Origin: an uncultured Acetobacteraceae bacterium
GTDB lineage: Bacteria > Pseudomonadota > Alphaproteobacteria > Acetobacterales > Acetobacteraceae
Reading direction: 5' to 3'
DNA: 8,221 nucleotides
Assembly: GCA_903839965.1 (NCBI GenBank)
Contig: CAIMEK010000686.1
Coordinates: 1 to 8,221 of the forward strand
Shown here: positions 1 through 7,239 of the stretch, one piece after another
Layout: each line of letters begins with the position of its first letter
How positions within the stretch are numbered: position 1 is the stretch's first letter
Translations under genes and position numbers: made by a program
The notes under the pieces: generated by a model
What the model was told of the DNA's origin: nothing
What the model saw: the letters and a program-made list of their open reading frames with translations, nothing else
The model's database searches: none

Positions 1-35
1 CCAATGGCCGACGGCATGTCACGGGTCAAGGACCA

Positions 36-69
36 GGAAGACGGGGCGCCCGCGCGGGCGCCCCCTTCC
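36..69 (-). terminator. GC-rich hairpin downstream of the H1-like gene
   Basis: Bases 43-64 form a perfect palindrome that folds as a 9-bp stem (43-51 with 56-64) closed by GCGC. Read on the minus strand, GGAAG (69-65) and CTTCC (40-36) add five more pairs, with a 2-base bulge. The hairpin begins about 25 bases after the stop of the H1-like gene. No run of U follows it, only GTCTTCC, so it is not a canonical rho-independent terminator. It may act as a termination or 3'-end stabilising structure. The hairpin is seen directly; the function is inferred. Confidence 0.5.
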
Positions 70-94
70 GAGTTCCTTCGTTGGCCGTCGCAGG

Positions 95-514
95 TCAGGT
101 CGTGGATTCGCCGCCGGTCGGGGTTTCGGTGGCAGCCGGTGCCGGGGCGGGTACGGCCTTCTTGCGGCGGATCGTGGCGCGCTTCGCGGGAGCCTTCGCG
201 GCGGCCTTGGTTGCCTTCTTCGGCGCGGCCTTCTTGGCGGTCTTCTTCGGCGCGGCCTTCTTGGCGACGGTCTTCTTCGCCGCGGCGGCGCGCGTCATCT
301 TCTTCGGGGCGGCCTTCTTCGCGACGGCCTTCTTCGCCACTACGCGCTTGGTGGCCTTCTTGGCGGCCTTCTTCGGCGCGGCCTTCGCGGCGGCCTTGGT
401 TGCCTTCTTCGGCGCGGCCTTCTTGGCGGCTGGCTTGGCAGCAGCCTTCTTGGTGGCGGCTCTGACCGCCAGCGCCATCGCGTTCGGTCGGGTGTTGGTC
501 ACTTCGGTGGTCAC
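95..514 (-). CDS. Histone H1-like, lysine/alanine-rich DNA-binding protein
   Basis: This 139-residue protein is very basic. From about residue 21 to 118 it is built almost only of Lys, Ala, Pro, Thr and a few Arg and Val, in degenerate KKAAPKK/ATKAAAK units. The first 20 residues are neutral and the last 20 are Pro/Ala/Thr/Glu-rich. This composition is typical of bacterial H1-like nucleoid proteins (the AlgP, BpH1 and HctB types), which bind DNA through lysine-rich disordered tails. It would act on the nucleoid, either structurally or in gene control. The start is GTG at 512-514, supported by AAGGAG nine bases upstream. KKAAPKKATKAAAK occurs twice, 63 residues apart, encoded by an exact 49-bp DNA repeat. 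Low complexity makes closer homology impossible to judge. An open frame on the plus strand across the same bases is a codon-bias shadow. Confidence 0.85.
   Translation of the reverse strand: MTTEVTNTRPNAMALAVRAATKKAAAKPAAKKAAPKKATKAAAKAAPKKAAKKATKRVVAKKAVAKKAAPKKMTRAAAAKKTVAKKAAPKKTAKKAAPKKATKAAAKAPAKRATIRRKKAVPAPAPAATETPTGGESTT
192..429. repeat. Exact 49-bp direct repeat inside the H1-like gene (192-240 and 381-429)
   Basis: Bases 192-240 and 381-429 are identical over 49 positions and differ on both sides (A191 against G380, T241 against C430). The offset is 189 bp, exactly 63 codons, so the reading frame is kept. Both copies encode the AKKAAPKKATKAAAKA unit. Shorter imperfect copies lie between them. 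Identity at synonymous positions suggests recent duplication or gene conversion rather than selection on protein composition alone. Confidence 0.9.
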
Positions 515-523
515 CTGGAGGAA

Positions 524-529
524 CTCCTT
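524..529 (-). promoter_or_regulatory. Ribosome binding site deciding the GTG start of the H1-like gene
   Basis: On the minus strand AAGGAG lies nine bases before the GTG at 512-514, which fixes this as the likely start. The GGAG core can pair with CTCC just downstream (GGAG-TTC-CTCC, 4 bp), a weak fold that would cover the site. I see no convincing -35/-10 pair in the 150 bases upstream. Confidence 0.6.
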
Positions 530-999
530 GTTTGCCGTGGTGGAGGACGCCGGCTACTCGAACGACCGCGGGTGCGGCCGGTTCCGCAACGTGCAGGCGC
601 CACATTGAGGACGGCAACGGATCGGAGAGCCGGCCCGCGGTCGCGATCCATGCGGCGGAGCAAGTGCATCCGCTGCGAGGCGCTCGCGCAGGCACGCCGG
701 CATGCTGCCGACGTCGATACGCATGCTGTTCCTGCCAGCGCAGGTCCCACATGTGCGGGCGTCGTTCGCATCGCTGTCTCCGACACGCGGAACGCAAGTT
801 CCCCGTCGGCGCTGCTGCGCAGGCATCTGCGCTCTGCCCGGACGAGACTGCGGCCCATAGACCGTGCCTTCCCTGTCACGCACACATTCCGATGCTTGCT
901 TGTCGACTCGCGAATCGGTCAAACGTGCGCTGACTCCGCTATCCGCGCCTCGAACGCTCATGTCAATAAAAAGCAACCGTTACTTGCGCTCGTCGCCAC
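530..999. other. Non-coding stretch between the H1-like gene and the prp terminator
   Basis: About 470 bases hold no credible gene. The open frames on both strands here give Arg/Ser/Cys-rich translations with no recognisable motif, and none has a good ribosome binding site. At 938-966 the minus strand has a perfect TTGACA (966-961), a 17-base spacer and a poor -10 (GATAGC, 3 of 6 consensus). If used, it would give the H1-like gene a leader of more than 400 bases, or produce an untranslated RNA. The region otherwise looks like plain intergenic DNA. Confidence 0.5.
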
Positions 1000-1031
1000 A
1001 AAAAAAACGCTGCGGCATCGCTGCCGCAGCG
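1000..1031 (-). terminator. Rho-independent terminator of the prpDC operon
   Basis: Bases 1008-1017 (CGCTGCGGCA) pair perfectly with 1022-1031 (TGCCGCAGCG) around a 4-base loop. On the minus strand the 10-bp GC-rich stem is followed at once by eight U (the A run at 1000-1007). It lies 54 bases beyond the prpC stop. Stem, loop and U tract all fit the classical intrinsic terminator, so the operon ends with prpC. Confidence 0.93.
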
Positions 1032-1085
1032 CCGACGACACATTGGCAACCACTGCACGCGACCACGGTCGCGTACGGCGGCGCT

Positions 1086-2240
1086 TCACCGCTTCGAGAG
1101 CGGCACGAAGGTCGCGTGGTCGGGACCCGTATAGTTCGCAGTCGGGCGGATGATCTTGCCGTCGATGCGCTGCTCGATGACGTGCGCGCTCCAGCCGGAT
1201 GTACGCGCGATGACGAACAGCGGCGTGAACATTTCCGTCGGCACGCCGAGCATGTGGTAGGAGACCGCGCTGTACCAGTCGAGATTCGCGAACATCCGCT
1301 TGGTGTCTGCCATCACCCGCTCGATGCGCTCGGCGATCTCGAACATGCGCAACGCTCCCGCCGAGTCGGACAGGTGCCGCGCCACCCCCTTGATCACCAG
1401 GCTGCGCGGATCGGCGATGGTGTAGACCGGGTGGCCAAAGCCGATGATGACCTCCTTCGCTTCCATGCGGCGGCGGATGTCCGCCTCGGCCTCGTCGGGG
1501 CTCGCGTAGCGCTGCTGGATTTCGAACGCCGCCTCGTTGGCGCCGCCGTGCTTGGGGCCGCGCAACGCGCCGATGCCGCCGCAGATTGCCGAGTAGATGT
1601 CGCTGCCCGTCCCCGCCACCACACGGCAGGCGAAGGTCGACGCGTTGAACTCGTGCTCGGCGTAAAGATTGAGCGAGGTGTGCATCGCCCGCACCCATTC
1701 CGGCGGCGGCGGTCGGCCGTGCAGCAGGTGCAGGAAATGTCCGCCGACGCTGTCGTCGTCGGTCTCGACGCCGATCTCGCGGCCGTTGTGCGACCAGTGG
1801 TACCAGTAGAGCAGCATCGAACCGAGCGAGGCCAACAACCGGTCGGCGATGTCGCGGGCGCCGGCTTCGTGATGGTCGTCCTTCTCCGCCAGCACGCAGC
1901 CCAGCGCGGAAACGCCGGTGCGCATCACGTCCATCGGGTGCGCGGCCGCCGGGATCGCCCGCAGCGCGTCCTTGAGCGCCCGCGGCAGTCCGCGCAACTC
2001 GCGCAGCCTGGTCTTGTAGGCGATCAGCTCGACCATGTTCGGCAGCGTGCCGTGCACCAAGAGGTGCGCGATCTCCTCGAACTCGCACACCTCGGCGATG
2101 TCGAGGATGTCGTAGCCGCGGTAGTTGAGGTCGTTGCCGGTGCGGCCCACGCTGCACAGCGCGGTGTTGCCGGCCGGCACGCCGGACAGCGCCACCGACT
2201 TCTTCGGCTTGAAGTTGGGGAGCGGGGCAGTTTCGCTCAT
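1086..2240 (-). CDS. prpC: 2-methylcitrate synthase
   Basis: This citrate-synthase-fold enzyme of 384 residues condenses propionyl-CoA with oxaloacetate to 2-methylcitrate, the first committed step of the methylcitrate cycle in the cytoplasm. The family signature GFGHPVYTIADPR is at 267-279. The catalytic triad is readable: His231 (in GPKHGGANE), His270 (in GFGHPVY) and Asp321 (in NLDWYSA). The AEHEFNAST segment at 194-202 supplies a further active-site His196. The length is right for PrpC and shorter than typical type I citrate synthases of about 430. The N-terminus (NTALCSVGRTGNDLNYRGYD) is PrpC-like. The ATG start has GGAGGG six bases upstream (2247-2252). It follows prpD after 52 bases, and the shared promoter and terminator indicate one operon. 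Residual citrate synthase activity is common in this family and cannot be excluded. Confidence 0.95.
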   Translation of the reverse strand: MSETAPLPNFKPKKSVALSGVPAGNTALCSVGRTGNDLNYRGYDILDIAEVCEFEEIAHLLVHGTLPNMVELIAYKTRLRELRGLPRALKDALRAIPAAAHPMDVMRTGVSALGCVLAEKDDHHEAGARDIADRLLASLGSMLLYWYHWSHNGREIGVETDDDSVGGHFLHLLHGRPPPPEWVRAMHTSLNLYAEHEFNASTFACRVVAGTGSDIYSAICGGIGALRGPKHGGANEAAFEIQQRYASPDEAEADIRRRMEAKEVIIGFGHPVYTIADPRSLVIKGVARHLSDSAGALRMFEIAERIERVMADTKRMFANLDWYSAVSYHMLGVPTEMFTPLFVIARTSGWSAHVIEQRIDGKIIRPTANYTGPDHATFVPLSKR

Positions 2241-2292
2241 TCATATCCCTCCGAGTTTGTTGGTTGCCCCCGGGAGTGGCGAGTGCCCGGAG

Positions 2293-3792
2293 TCAGAAGA
2301 TCCCCGGCCTGCCGACGGCGAGCGTGCCGGCGGGCATGGCCACGTTCAGTCCGTGCAGTTCGCCCGCCGGCAGGCGCGGCAGGTCCTGGACCAGTTCGAT
2401 GAAACGCCTCGCCTCGCGCGGCGACACGATGCCGTCGGTCAAAGTGTGGAACTTGCGGATGTAGTCCGCGCGGGCGAACGGCCTGGCACCCAGCGGGTGC
2501 GCGTTGGCCACCGCCAGCTCATCGACCACTACTGAGCCGTCCTGCATCAGCACCTCGGCGCGGCCGCCGAAGGCCAACTCGTTAGGGTCCTTCGCATGGT
2601 AGCGGCGGGTCCATTCCGCATCCTCGCGCGTCTCGATGCGGCGCCAGAGATCGACGGTGTCGCGGCGGGCGGCACGGCGCGGCGCGTAGCTGTCGACGTG
2701 GTGCCAGCGCCCGTCCTGCAGGGCGACCGCGAAGATGTACATGATCGAATGGTCGAGGGTTTCGCGGCTGGCCTTCGGGTCCATCTTCTGTGGATCGCCC
2801 GCACCGGTGCCGATGACGTTGTGGGTGTGGTGGCTGGTGTGCAGGACGATCTTCTCGATCTGCCCGGTGTCGGGGATGCGCTCGCGCATGCGGAACGCCA
2901 GGTCGATCAGCGCCTGGCTCTGGTACTCGGCGCTGTGCTCCTTGGTGAAGCTGTCCAGGATGGCGCGCTTGGGCTCGCCCGACTCGGGCAGCGGAACCTG
3001 GTAGACCGCTTCGGGACCGGAGAGGATCCAGGCGATCACCGAGTCCTCGCCTTCATAGATCGGGCTCGGGGCGCCCTCGCCGCGCATCGCCCGGTCGATG
3101 GCCTCCACCGCCAGCTTGCCGGCATGCGCCGGGGCATAGGCCTTCCATGAGCTGATCTCGCCCTTGCGCGACTGGCGCGTGGTGATGGCAACGTGCAACG
3201 CCTGCTGCACGGCCTGGAAGATCGCGTCCTGCCTGAGCCCGAGCAGCGCGCCAATGCCCGCCGCCTGCGCCGGGCAAAGATGGGCGATGTGGTCGATCTT
3301 GTGTTCGTGCAGGCAGATCGCGCGCACCAGGTCGATATGGATCTCATAGGCGGCCGCCAGCCCGCGGATGAGGTCGCGCCCCGACTTCTGCAGTGCCTGC
3401 GCCACCGCCAGCACGGGCGGAATGTTGTCGCCGGGATGGGCGTAGTCGGCGGCAAGGAAGGTGTCGTGCATGTCGAGTTCGCGCACCGCGGTGCCGTTCG
3501 CCCAGGCCGCCCATTCCGCGCTGACGCGCCGGCCGCCCGGCACGCCGAACACGGTGGCGCCGCCCTTGCGCGGATGGCCCAGCGCCATGTCGCGCGCAGA
3601 CACGGCGGAATGGCGGTTGATGGCGGCCAGCGCCACCGCGGCATTGTCGATGATGCGGTTGACGATCATGTCGGCGACGTCGCGCCCGACCGCCACCTTG
3701 TCGCTCGCCACGCCGGCGATCTTCCACGCCAGGTGTTGCTCGCGCGGCAGCCGTGCCGACGACGGGTGGACCCTCACCTCATGCAGCTTCAC
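2293..3792 (-). CDS. prpD: 2-methylcitrate dehydratase
   Basis: This 499-residue protein belongs to the MmgE/PrpD family. PrpD dehydrates 2-methylcitrate to 2-methyl-cis-aconitate without an iron-sulfur cluster, the second step of propionate breakdown. Family landmarks are the N-terminal MKLHEVRVHPS (1-11) and LAWKIA (21-26), the active-site region DMHD...YAHPGDNIPP (107-126), KIDHIAHLCPAQAAGIGALL (165-184), SSWKAYAPAHAGKLA (214-228) and HTHNVIGTGAGDPQKMDPKA (322-341). The start is GTG at 3790-3792, eight bases after GGAGGG. An ATG seven bases earlier is in another frame and only one base from the ribosome site. The gene is first in the operon and has its own promoter at 3903-3931. The early residues resemble the longer PrpD branch also seen in actinobacteria, rather than the E. 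coli protein. No prpB or prpR adjoins it. Confidence 0.94.
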   Translation of the reverse strand: MKLHEVRVHPSSARLPREQHLAWKIAGVASDKVAVGRDVADMIVNRIIDNAAVALAAINRHSAVSARDMALGHPRKGGATVFGVPGGRRVSAEWAAWANGTAVRELDMHDTFLAADYAHPGDNIPPVLAVAQALQKSGRDLIRGLAAAYEIHIDLVRAICLHEHKIDHIAHLCPAQAAGIGALLGLRQDAIFQAVQQALHVAITTRQSRKGEISSWKAYAPAHAGKLAVEAIDRAMRGEGAPSPIYEGEDSVIAWILSGPEAVYQVPLPESGEPKRAILDSFTKEHSAEYQSQALIDLAFRMRERIPDTGQIEKIVLHTSHHTHNVIGTGAGDPQKMDPKASRETLDHSIMYIFAVALQDGRWHHVDSYAPRRAARRDTVDLWRRIETREDAEWTRRYHAKDPNELAFGGRAEVLMQDGSVVVDELAVANAHPLGARPFARADYIRKFHTLTDGIVSPREARRFIELVQDLPRLPAGELHGLNVAMPAGTLAVGRPGIF

Positions 3793-3800
3793 GTGTCATT

Positions 3801-3806
3801 CCCTCC
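3801..3806 (-). promoter_or_regulatory. Ribosome binding site deciding the GTG start of prpD
   Basis: On the minus strand GGAGGG is followed by A, ATG, ACAC and then GTG. The GTG (3790-3792) is spaced ideally at eight bases and opens the PrpD frame. The ATG at 3797-3799 is too close and opens only a six-codon frame (MTREAA, stop at 3779-3781). Confidence 0.75.
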
Positions 3807-3902
3807 GGCGGCGGCGGGGGGCGGATTGGCGCCCTCGCGCGCACGGCCCAGTGTTGTCCAGCTTCTCGGGCGTTCATTGCGACCACGCCCGCCCGGAACG
3901 GA

Positions 3903-3931
3903 ATCATATATTAGTGTCAGGTAAGTGTCAG
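3903..3931 (-). promoter_or_regulatory. Sigma70-type promoter of the prpDC operon
   Basis: Read on the minus strand, a -35 box CTGACA (3931-3926, 5 of 6 consensus) is separated by exactly 17 bases from a -10 box TATGAT (3908-3903, 5 of 6 consensus). The transcript would start near 3896 and carry a leader of about 100 bases to the prpD GTG. The spacer is one of the few AT-rich patches in this GC-rich window. Boxes and spacing are seen; use in the cell is inferred. Confidence 0.7.
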
Positions 3932-3932
3932 G
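3913..3932. promoter_or_regulatory. Tandem 9-bp direct repeat over the prpD promoter, candidate operator
   Basis: AGTGTCAGG occurs at 3913-3921 and again at 3924-3932, an 11-bp period that puts both copies on about the same face of the helix. One copy covers the -35 box of the prpD promoter and the other lies in its spacer. This arrangement suits a regulator binding as a tandem dimer. No regulator gene is in the window, and methylcitrate operons are known to be controlled by PrpR-type activators or GntR-type repressors. Confidence 0.5.
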
Positions 3933-3967
3933 CGCATTGATCGCGCCCGTGGACGGAGGCAACCAGC

Positions 3968-4924
3968 ATGAACCGAGTGATTCGCGTGGCCGGTGCACAG
4001 ATGGGCGGAACCCGGCGTGCCGACAGTCGCCAGCACACGCTGGAGCGCATGATCGCGCTGCTCGAGCGCGCCGCCGCGGTGGGCGCGGGGCTGGTGGTGT
4101 TCCCCGAACTCGCCTTCACCACCTTTTTCCCGCGCTGGCTGTTCGACAGCGCGCAGGAACTCGACGGCTATTTCGAGCCGGCGATGCCGAACCCCAACGT
4201 GCAGCCTCTGTTCGACCGCGCGCGGACGCTCGGGGTCGGCTTCTATGTCGGCTACGCCGAACGCACCGACGACGGGCGGCGCTTCAATGCCGCCCTGCTG
4301 GTGGGCCCGGACGGCAGCGAAATCGGCAAGTACCGGAAAGTGCATCTGCCCGGGTCGGTGGAGCCGCGCGCCGGCGCGCGCTTTCAGCAACTGGAGAAAC
4401 GCTACTTCGCGTACGGCGACCTCGGCTTTCCCACCTGGCGCGCGCCGACCGCGCTGGGCGGCGGCGTGCTGGGCATGCTGATCTGCAACGACCGCCGCTG
4501 GCCCGAAGCGTGGCGCGTGCTGGCGCTGCGCGGCGTCGAGTTGGTCTGCATCGGCTACAACTCCGCCGCCTATGACCCGAACGGTGGCGACACCGAGGAT
4601 GCCGGGCTGCGCACCTGGCACTCCCAGCTCGCCGCGCAGTCGAACGCCTACATGAATGCCACCTGGGCGGTGACGGTCGCCAAGGCCGGCGACGAGGACG
4701 GCTCGGGCCTCATCGGCGGCTCGTGCATCGTCGATCCGAACGGGCGGATCGTGGCGGAAGCGAAGACGCTCGGCGACGAGGTGATCGTCGCCGATTGCGA
4801 CCTCGATGCGTGCCGGCAGGGCAAGGAGAAGATGTTCAACTTCGCCGCCCATCGGCGCCCGAACTGGTATGGGCCGATCACGGAACAGACCGGCGCGACG
4901 CCGCCGCCGGAGTGCCGCGCCTGA
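3968..4924 (+). CDS. N-carbamoyl-D-amino-acid hydrolase (nitrilase superfamily)
   Basis: This 318-residue cytoplasmic carbon-nitrogen hydrolase cleaves N-carbamoyl amino acids to the amino acid, CO2 and ammonia. The Glu-Lys-Cys triad is Glu47 (in FPELAFTTFFPRW), Lys124 (in KYRKVHLPG) and Cys173 (in ICNDRRWPEAWRV). The NDRRWPEAWRVLALRG stretch, with Arg176 and Arg177 for the substrate carboxylate, together with LEKRYFAYGDLGFP (142-155) and FNFAAHRRP (290-298), closely matches the Agrobacterium D-carbamoylase as I remember it (about 304 residues). The ATG has GGAGG eight bases upstream (3955-3959). The gene is divergent from prpD with 175 bases between them, and I find no good plus-strand promoter there. 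No hydantoinase or racemase adjoins, so a role in hydantoin breakdown is not shown. A beta-ureido acid substrate from pyrimidine breakdown is a possible alternative. Confidence 0.88.
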   Translation: MNRVIRVAGAQMGGTRRADSRQHTLERMIALLERAAAVGAGLVVFPELAFTTFFPRWLFDSAQELDGYFEPAMPNPNVQPLFDRARTLGVGFYVGYAERTDDGRRFNAALLVGPDGSEIGKYRKVHLPGSVEPRAGARFQQLEKRYFAYGDLGFPTWRAPTALGGGVLGMLICNDRRWPEAWRVLALRGVELVCIGYNSAAYDPNGGDTEDAGLRTWHSQLAAQSNAYMNATWAVTVAKAGDEDGSGLIGGSCIVDPNGRIVAEAKTLGDEVIVADCDLDACRQGKEKMFNFAAHRRPNWYGPITEQTGATPPPECRA

Positions 4925-5074
4925 TTCACCCGCTCTCAACCATTCCGGTGCACACTGCCCTGCATCGGCGATGAAGGCATCGTCTGCCGGCGGAAAAACT
5001 CCGCCCATTTTCGTGGTCGCGATCGCGCCCGCCGCGCGTCCCGGCGATCACGATGCGGCTCGGCGCCGCCGCGC

Positions 5075-5106
5075 AACTTGATCCGCCCCTCCGTGGGGAT
5101 CAAGTT
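5075..5106. repeat. 10-bp perfect inverted repeat upstream of the DUF983 gene
   Basis: AACTTGATCC (5075-5084) pairs perfectly with GGATCAAGTT (5097-5106) across a 12-base loop. The outer pairs are AT-rich and no T run follows on either strand, so it is a poor intrinsic terminator. It sits 150 bases after the carbamoylase stop and 37 bases before the chosen DUF983 start. It could be an operator, a leader structure or a remnant of a mobile-element end; the sequence does not decide. Confidence 0.6.
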
Positions 5107-5107
5107 A

Positions 5108-5124
5108 GCTGCACCGCATGCAGC
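5108..5124. repeat. Second small hairpin next to the 5075-5106 inverted repeat
   Basis: GCTGCA (5108-5113) and TGCAGC (5119-5124) form a 6-bp stem with a 5-base loop, one base after the larger inverted repeat. In a transcript of the DUF983 operon the two stems could stack just before the weak ribosome site (GAGG at 5126-5129). Confidence 0.45.
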
Positions 5125-5142
5125 CGAGGTGTCCCCCTGTCC

Positions 5143-5565
5143 GTGACGAACTCCACGCGCTGGCAACCCGACCGCAGCGGCGATCGGCAGGCGCGCACCA
5201 GGCCGTCGCTGGCGCTGGCGCTCAGGCGTGGCCTGGCGGCCCGTTGCCCGGTGTGCGGCCAGGCCGCGCTGTTTGCGGGCTATTTGCGCGTGCGGACGGC
5301 GTGCCCAAACTGCGGCGAGCTGTTGGGCCGCATCCACGCCGACGACGCGCCGCCGTACTTCACCATTCTGATCGTGGCACACATCGTGGTGCCGGGCATG
5401 CTGCTGCTGGAGCGGGCCGCCACGCCGCCGCTGTGGGTGCACGCCATCATCTGGCTGCCGCTGACGCTCGGGCTGACGCTGGCCCTGCTGCGCCCGATCA
5501 AGGGCGCCATCCTGGGCGCGATGCTCGCGCTCGGCGTGCCCGCCGTCGAGGACGAGCCGGCATGA
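5143..5565 (+). CDS. DUF983 family zinc-ribbon membrane protein
   Basis: This 140-residue protein carries the DUF983 pattern. Two CxxC pairs, CPVCG (35-39) and CPNCG (54-58), form a likely zinc ribbon. They are followed by HADDAPPYF (66-73) and two hydrophobic helices, about 74-89 and 100-117, so it is a small inner-membrane protein. Its function is unknown. I chose GTG 5143, with CGAGG about 13 bases upstream, because it gives the usual family length. An in-frame ATG at 5053 would add 30 unfamiliar residues and run through both hairpins at 5075-5124. The stop overlaps the next start as ATGA, which implies translational coupling with the UPF0262 gene. The family identity is firm; the start is not. 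Confidence 0.8.
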   Translation: MTNSTRWQPDRSGDRQARTRPSLALALRRGLAARCPVCGQAALFAGYLRVRTACPNCGELLGRIHADDAPPYFTILIVAHIVVPGMLLLERAATPPLWVHAIIWLPLTLGLTLALLRPIKGAILGAMLALGVPAVEDEPA

Positions 5566-6068
5566 GCGGGTCGACTGGATGCGGAGCGTGCACCGCCCGC
5601 CTGCTGCGGGTGTCGCTGGAGGGCGAGACGCTGACCCGTCTCACGCCGCTGCTGGAAGCCGACCGCGCCCAGGCGGTCAACGACCTGGAAGCGGAGAACC
5701 GCTTCGCCCCGCGTGCCCGGCCGGGCATCGACGACGCCGGGCCCTACGCCTTGCGCCTGACCATCTACGAGGGCCGGCTGGTGTTCGATATCCGCCGCGC
5801 CGACGACACCCCCTGGCTGGCCATTGCGCTGGCGCTGGGACCCTTCCGCAGCCTCATCCGCGATTACTACATGCTGCTCGACAGCTACGCCGCAGCGGTC
5901 GCGGAAGGCCGCGAGTCGCGCATCCAGGCGATCGACATGGGGCGGCGCGGGTTGCACAACGAAGGCGCGCAATTGATGCTCGCGCGGCTGGACGGCAAGG
6001 TGGACATCGACTTCGCCACCGCGCGGCGGCTGTTCACGCTGCTCTGCGTGCTGCACCAGCGCATCTGA
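5562..6068 (+). CDS. UPF0262 family protein
   Basis: This 168-residue soluble protein matches the conserved but uncharacterised UPF0262 family, known mainly from alphaproteobacteria. Readable family blocks are GPYALRL (60-66), GRLVFDIR (71-78), GPFRSLIRDYYML (93-105), the very conserved AIDMGRRGLHNEGA (123-136) and DFATARRLFTLLCVLH (150-165). The N-terminal 10 residues include two cysteines and are variable. The ATG at 5562 overlaps the DUF983 stop as ATGA, and mtnA begins 13 bases after its own stop, so it is the middle gene of a tight operon. The invariant Arg/His/Asn/Glu block looks like a binding or catalytic surface, but no activity can be assigned from sequence. Confidence 0.88.
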   Translation: MSGSTGCGACTARLLRVSLEGETLTRLTPLLEADRAQAVNDLEAENRFAPRARPGIDDAGPYALRLTIYEGRLVFDIRRADDTPWLAIALALGPFRSLIRDYYMLLDSYAAAVAEGRESRIQAIDMGRRGLHNEGAQLMLARLDGKVDIDFATARRLFTLLCVLHQRI

Positions 6069-6081
6069 GGACCCTCGCGAC

Positions 6082-7164
<1,083 letters not shown>

Positions 7165-7239
7165 GCCGGTCAGGCCGATTTCGGCAGGTGCGCGGCCACG
7201 CCGCAGCGTGCCGACGAGGTTCGCCGCTTCGCTGATGCT

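Noticed and set aside
192..429. CRISPR-like or satellite repeat array
   Set aside because: The repeats are codon-phased low-complexity coding sequence in a histone-like gene. There are no regular spacers.
81..608. 175-residue plus-strand Ala/Phe-rich frame across the H1-like gene, resembling a membrane protein
   Set aside because: Its AFFGAAF repeats are the reverse complement of the lysine/alanine codons. The minus-strand reading has a ribosome site and family composition.
958..2244. 428-residue minus-strand frame overlapping prpC in another register
   Set aside because: It is Arg/Gly/Ala-rich, runs through the terminator at 1000-1031 and lacks homology, while PrpC is clear in the neighbouring frame.
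864..2402. 512-residue plus-strand open frame antisense to prpC
   Set aside because: It is the mirror of a well-supported prpC in GC-rich DNA. Its translation is rich in Arg, Val, His and Asp with no family motif, and it has no convincing ribosome site.
3790..3799. Possible frameshift at the prpD start, because an ATG lies seven bases upstream in another frame
   Set aside because: The GTG has ideal spacing to GGAGGG and opens directly into the conserved N-terminus MKLHEVRVHP, so no frameshift is needed.
3917..5008. 363-residue minus-strand open frame antisense to the carbamoylase
   Set aside because: The plus-strand gene has a complete catalytic triad and a good ribosome site; the antisense translation is low-complexity shadow.
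5053..5142. Upstream ATG as the DUF983 start
   Set aside because: It adds 30 residues unlike the family, has only a weak ribosome site, and places both hairpins inside the gene. The GTG at 5143 fits the usual length better, though this is not certain.
7174..7185. GCCGA-TT-TCGGC stem as the mtnA terminator
   Set aside because: The stem is only 5 bp with a 2-base loop and no T run, too weak to call.
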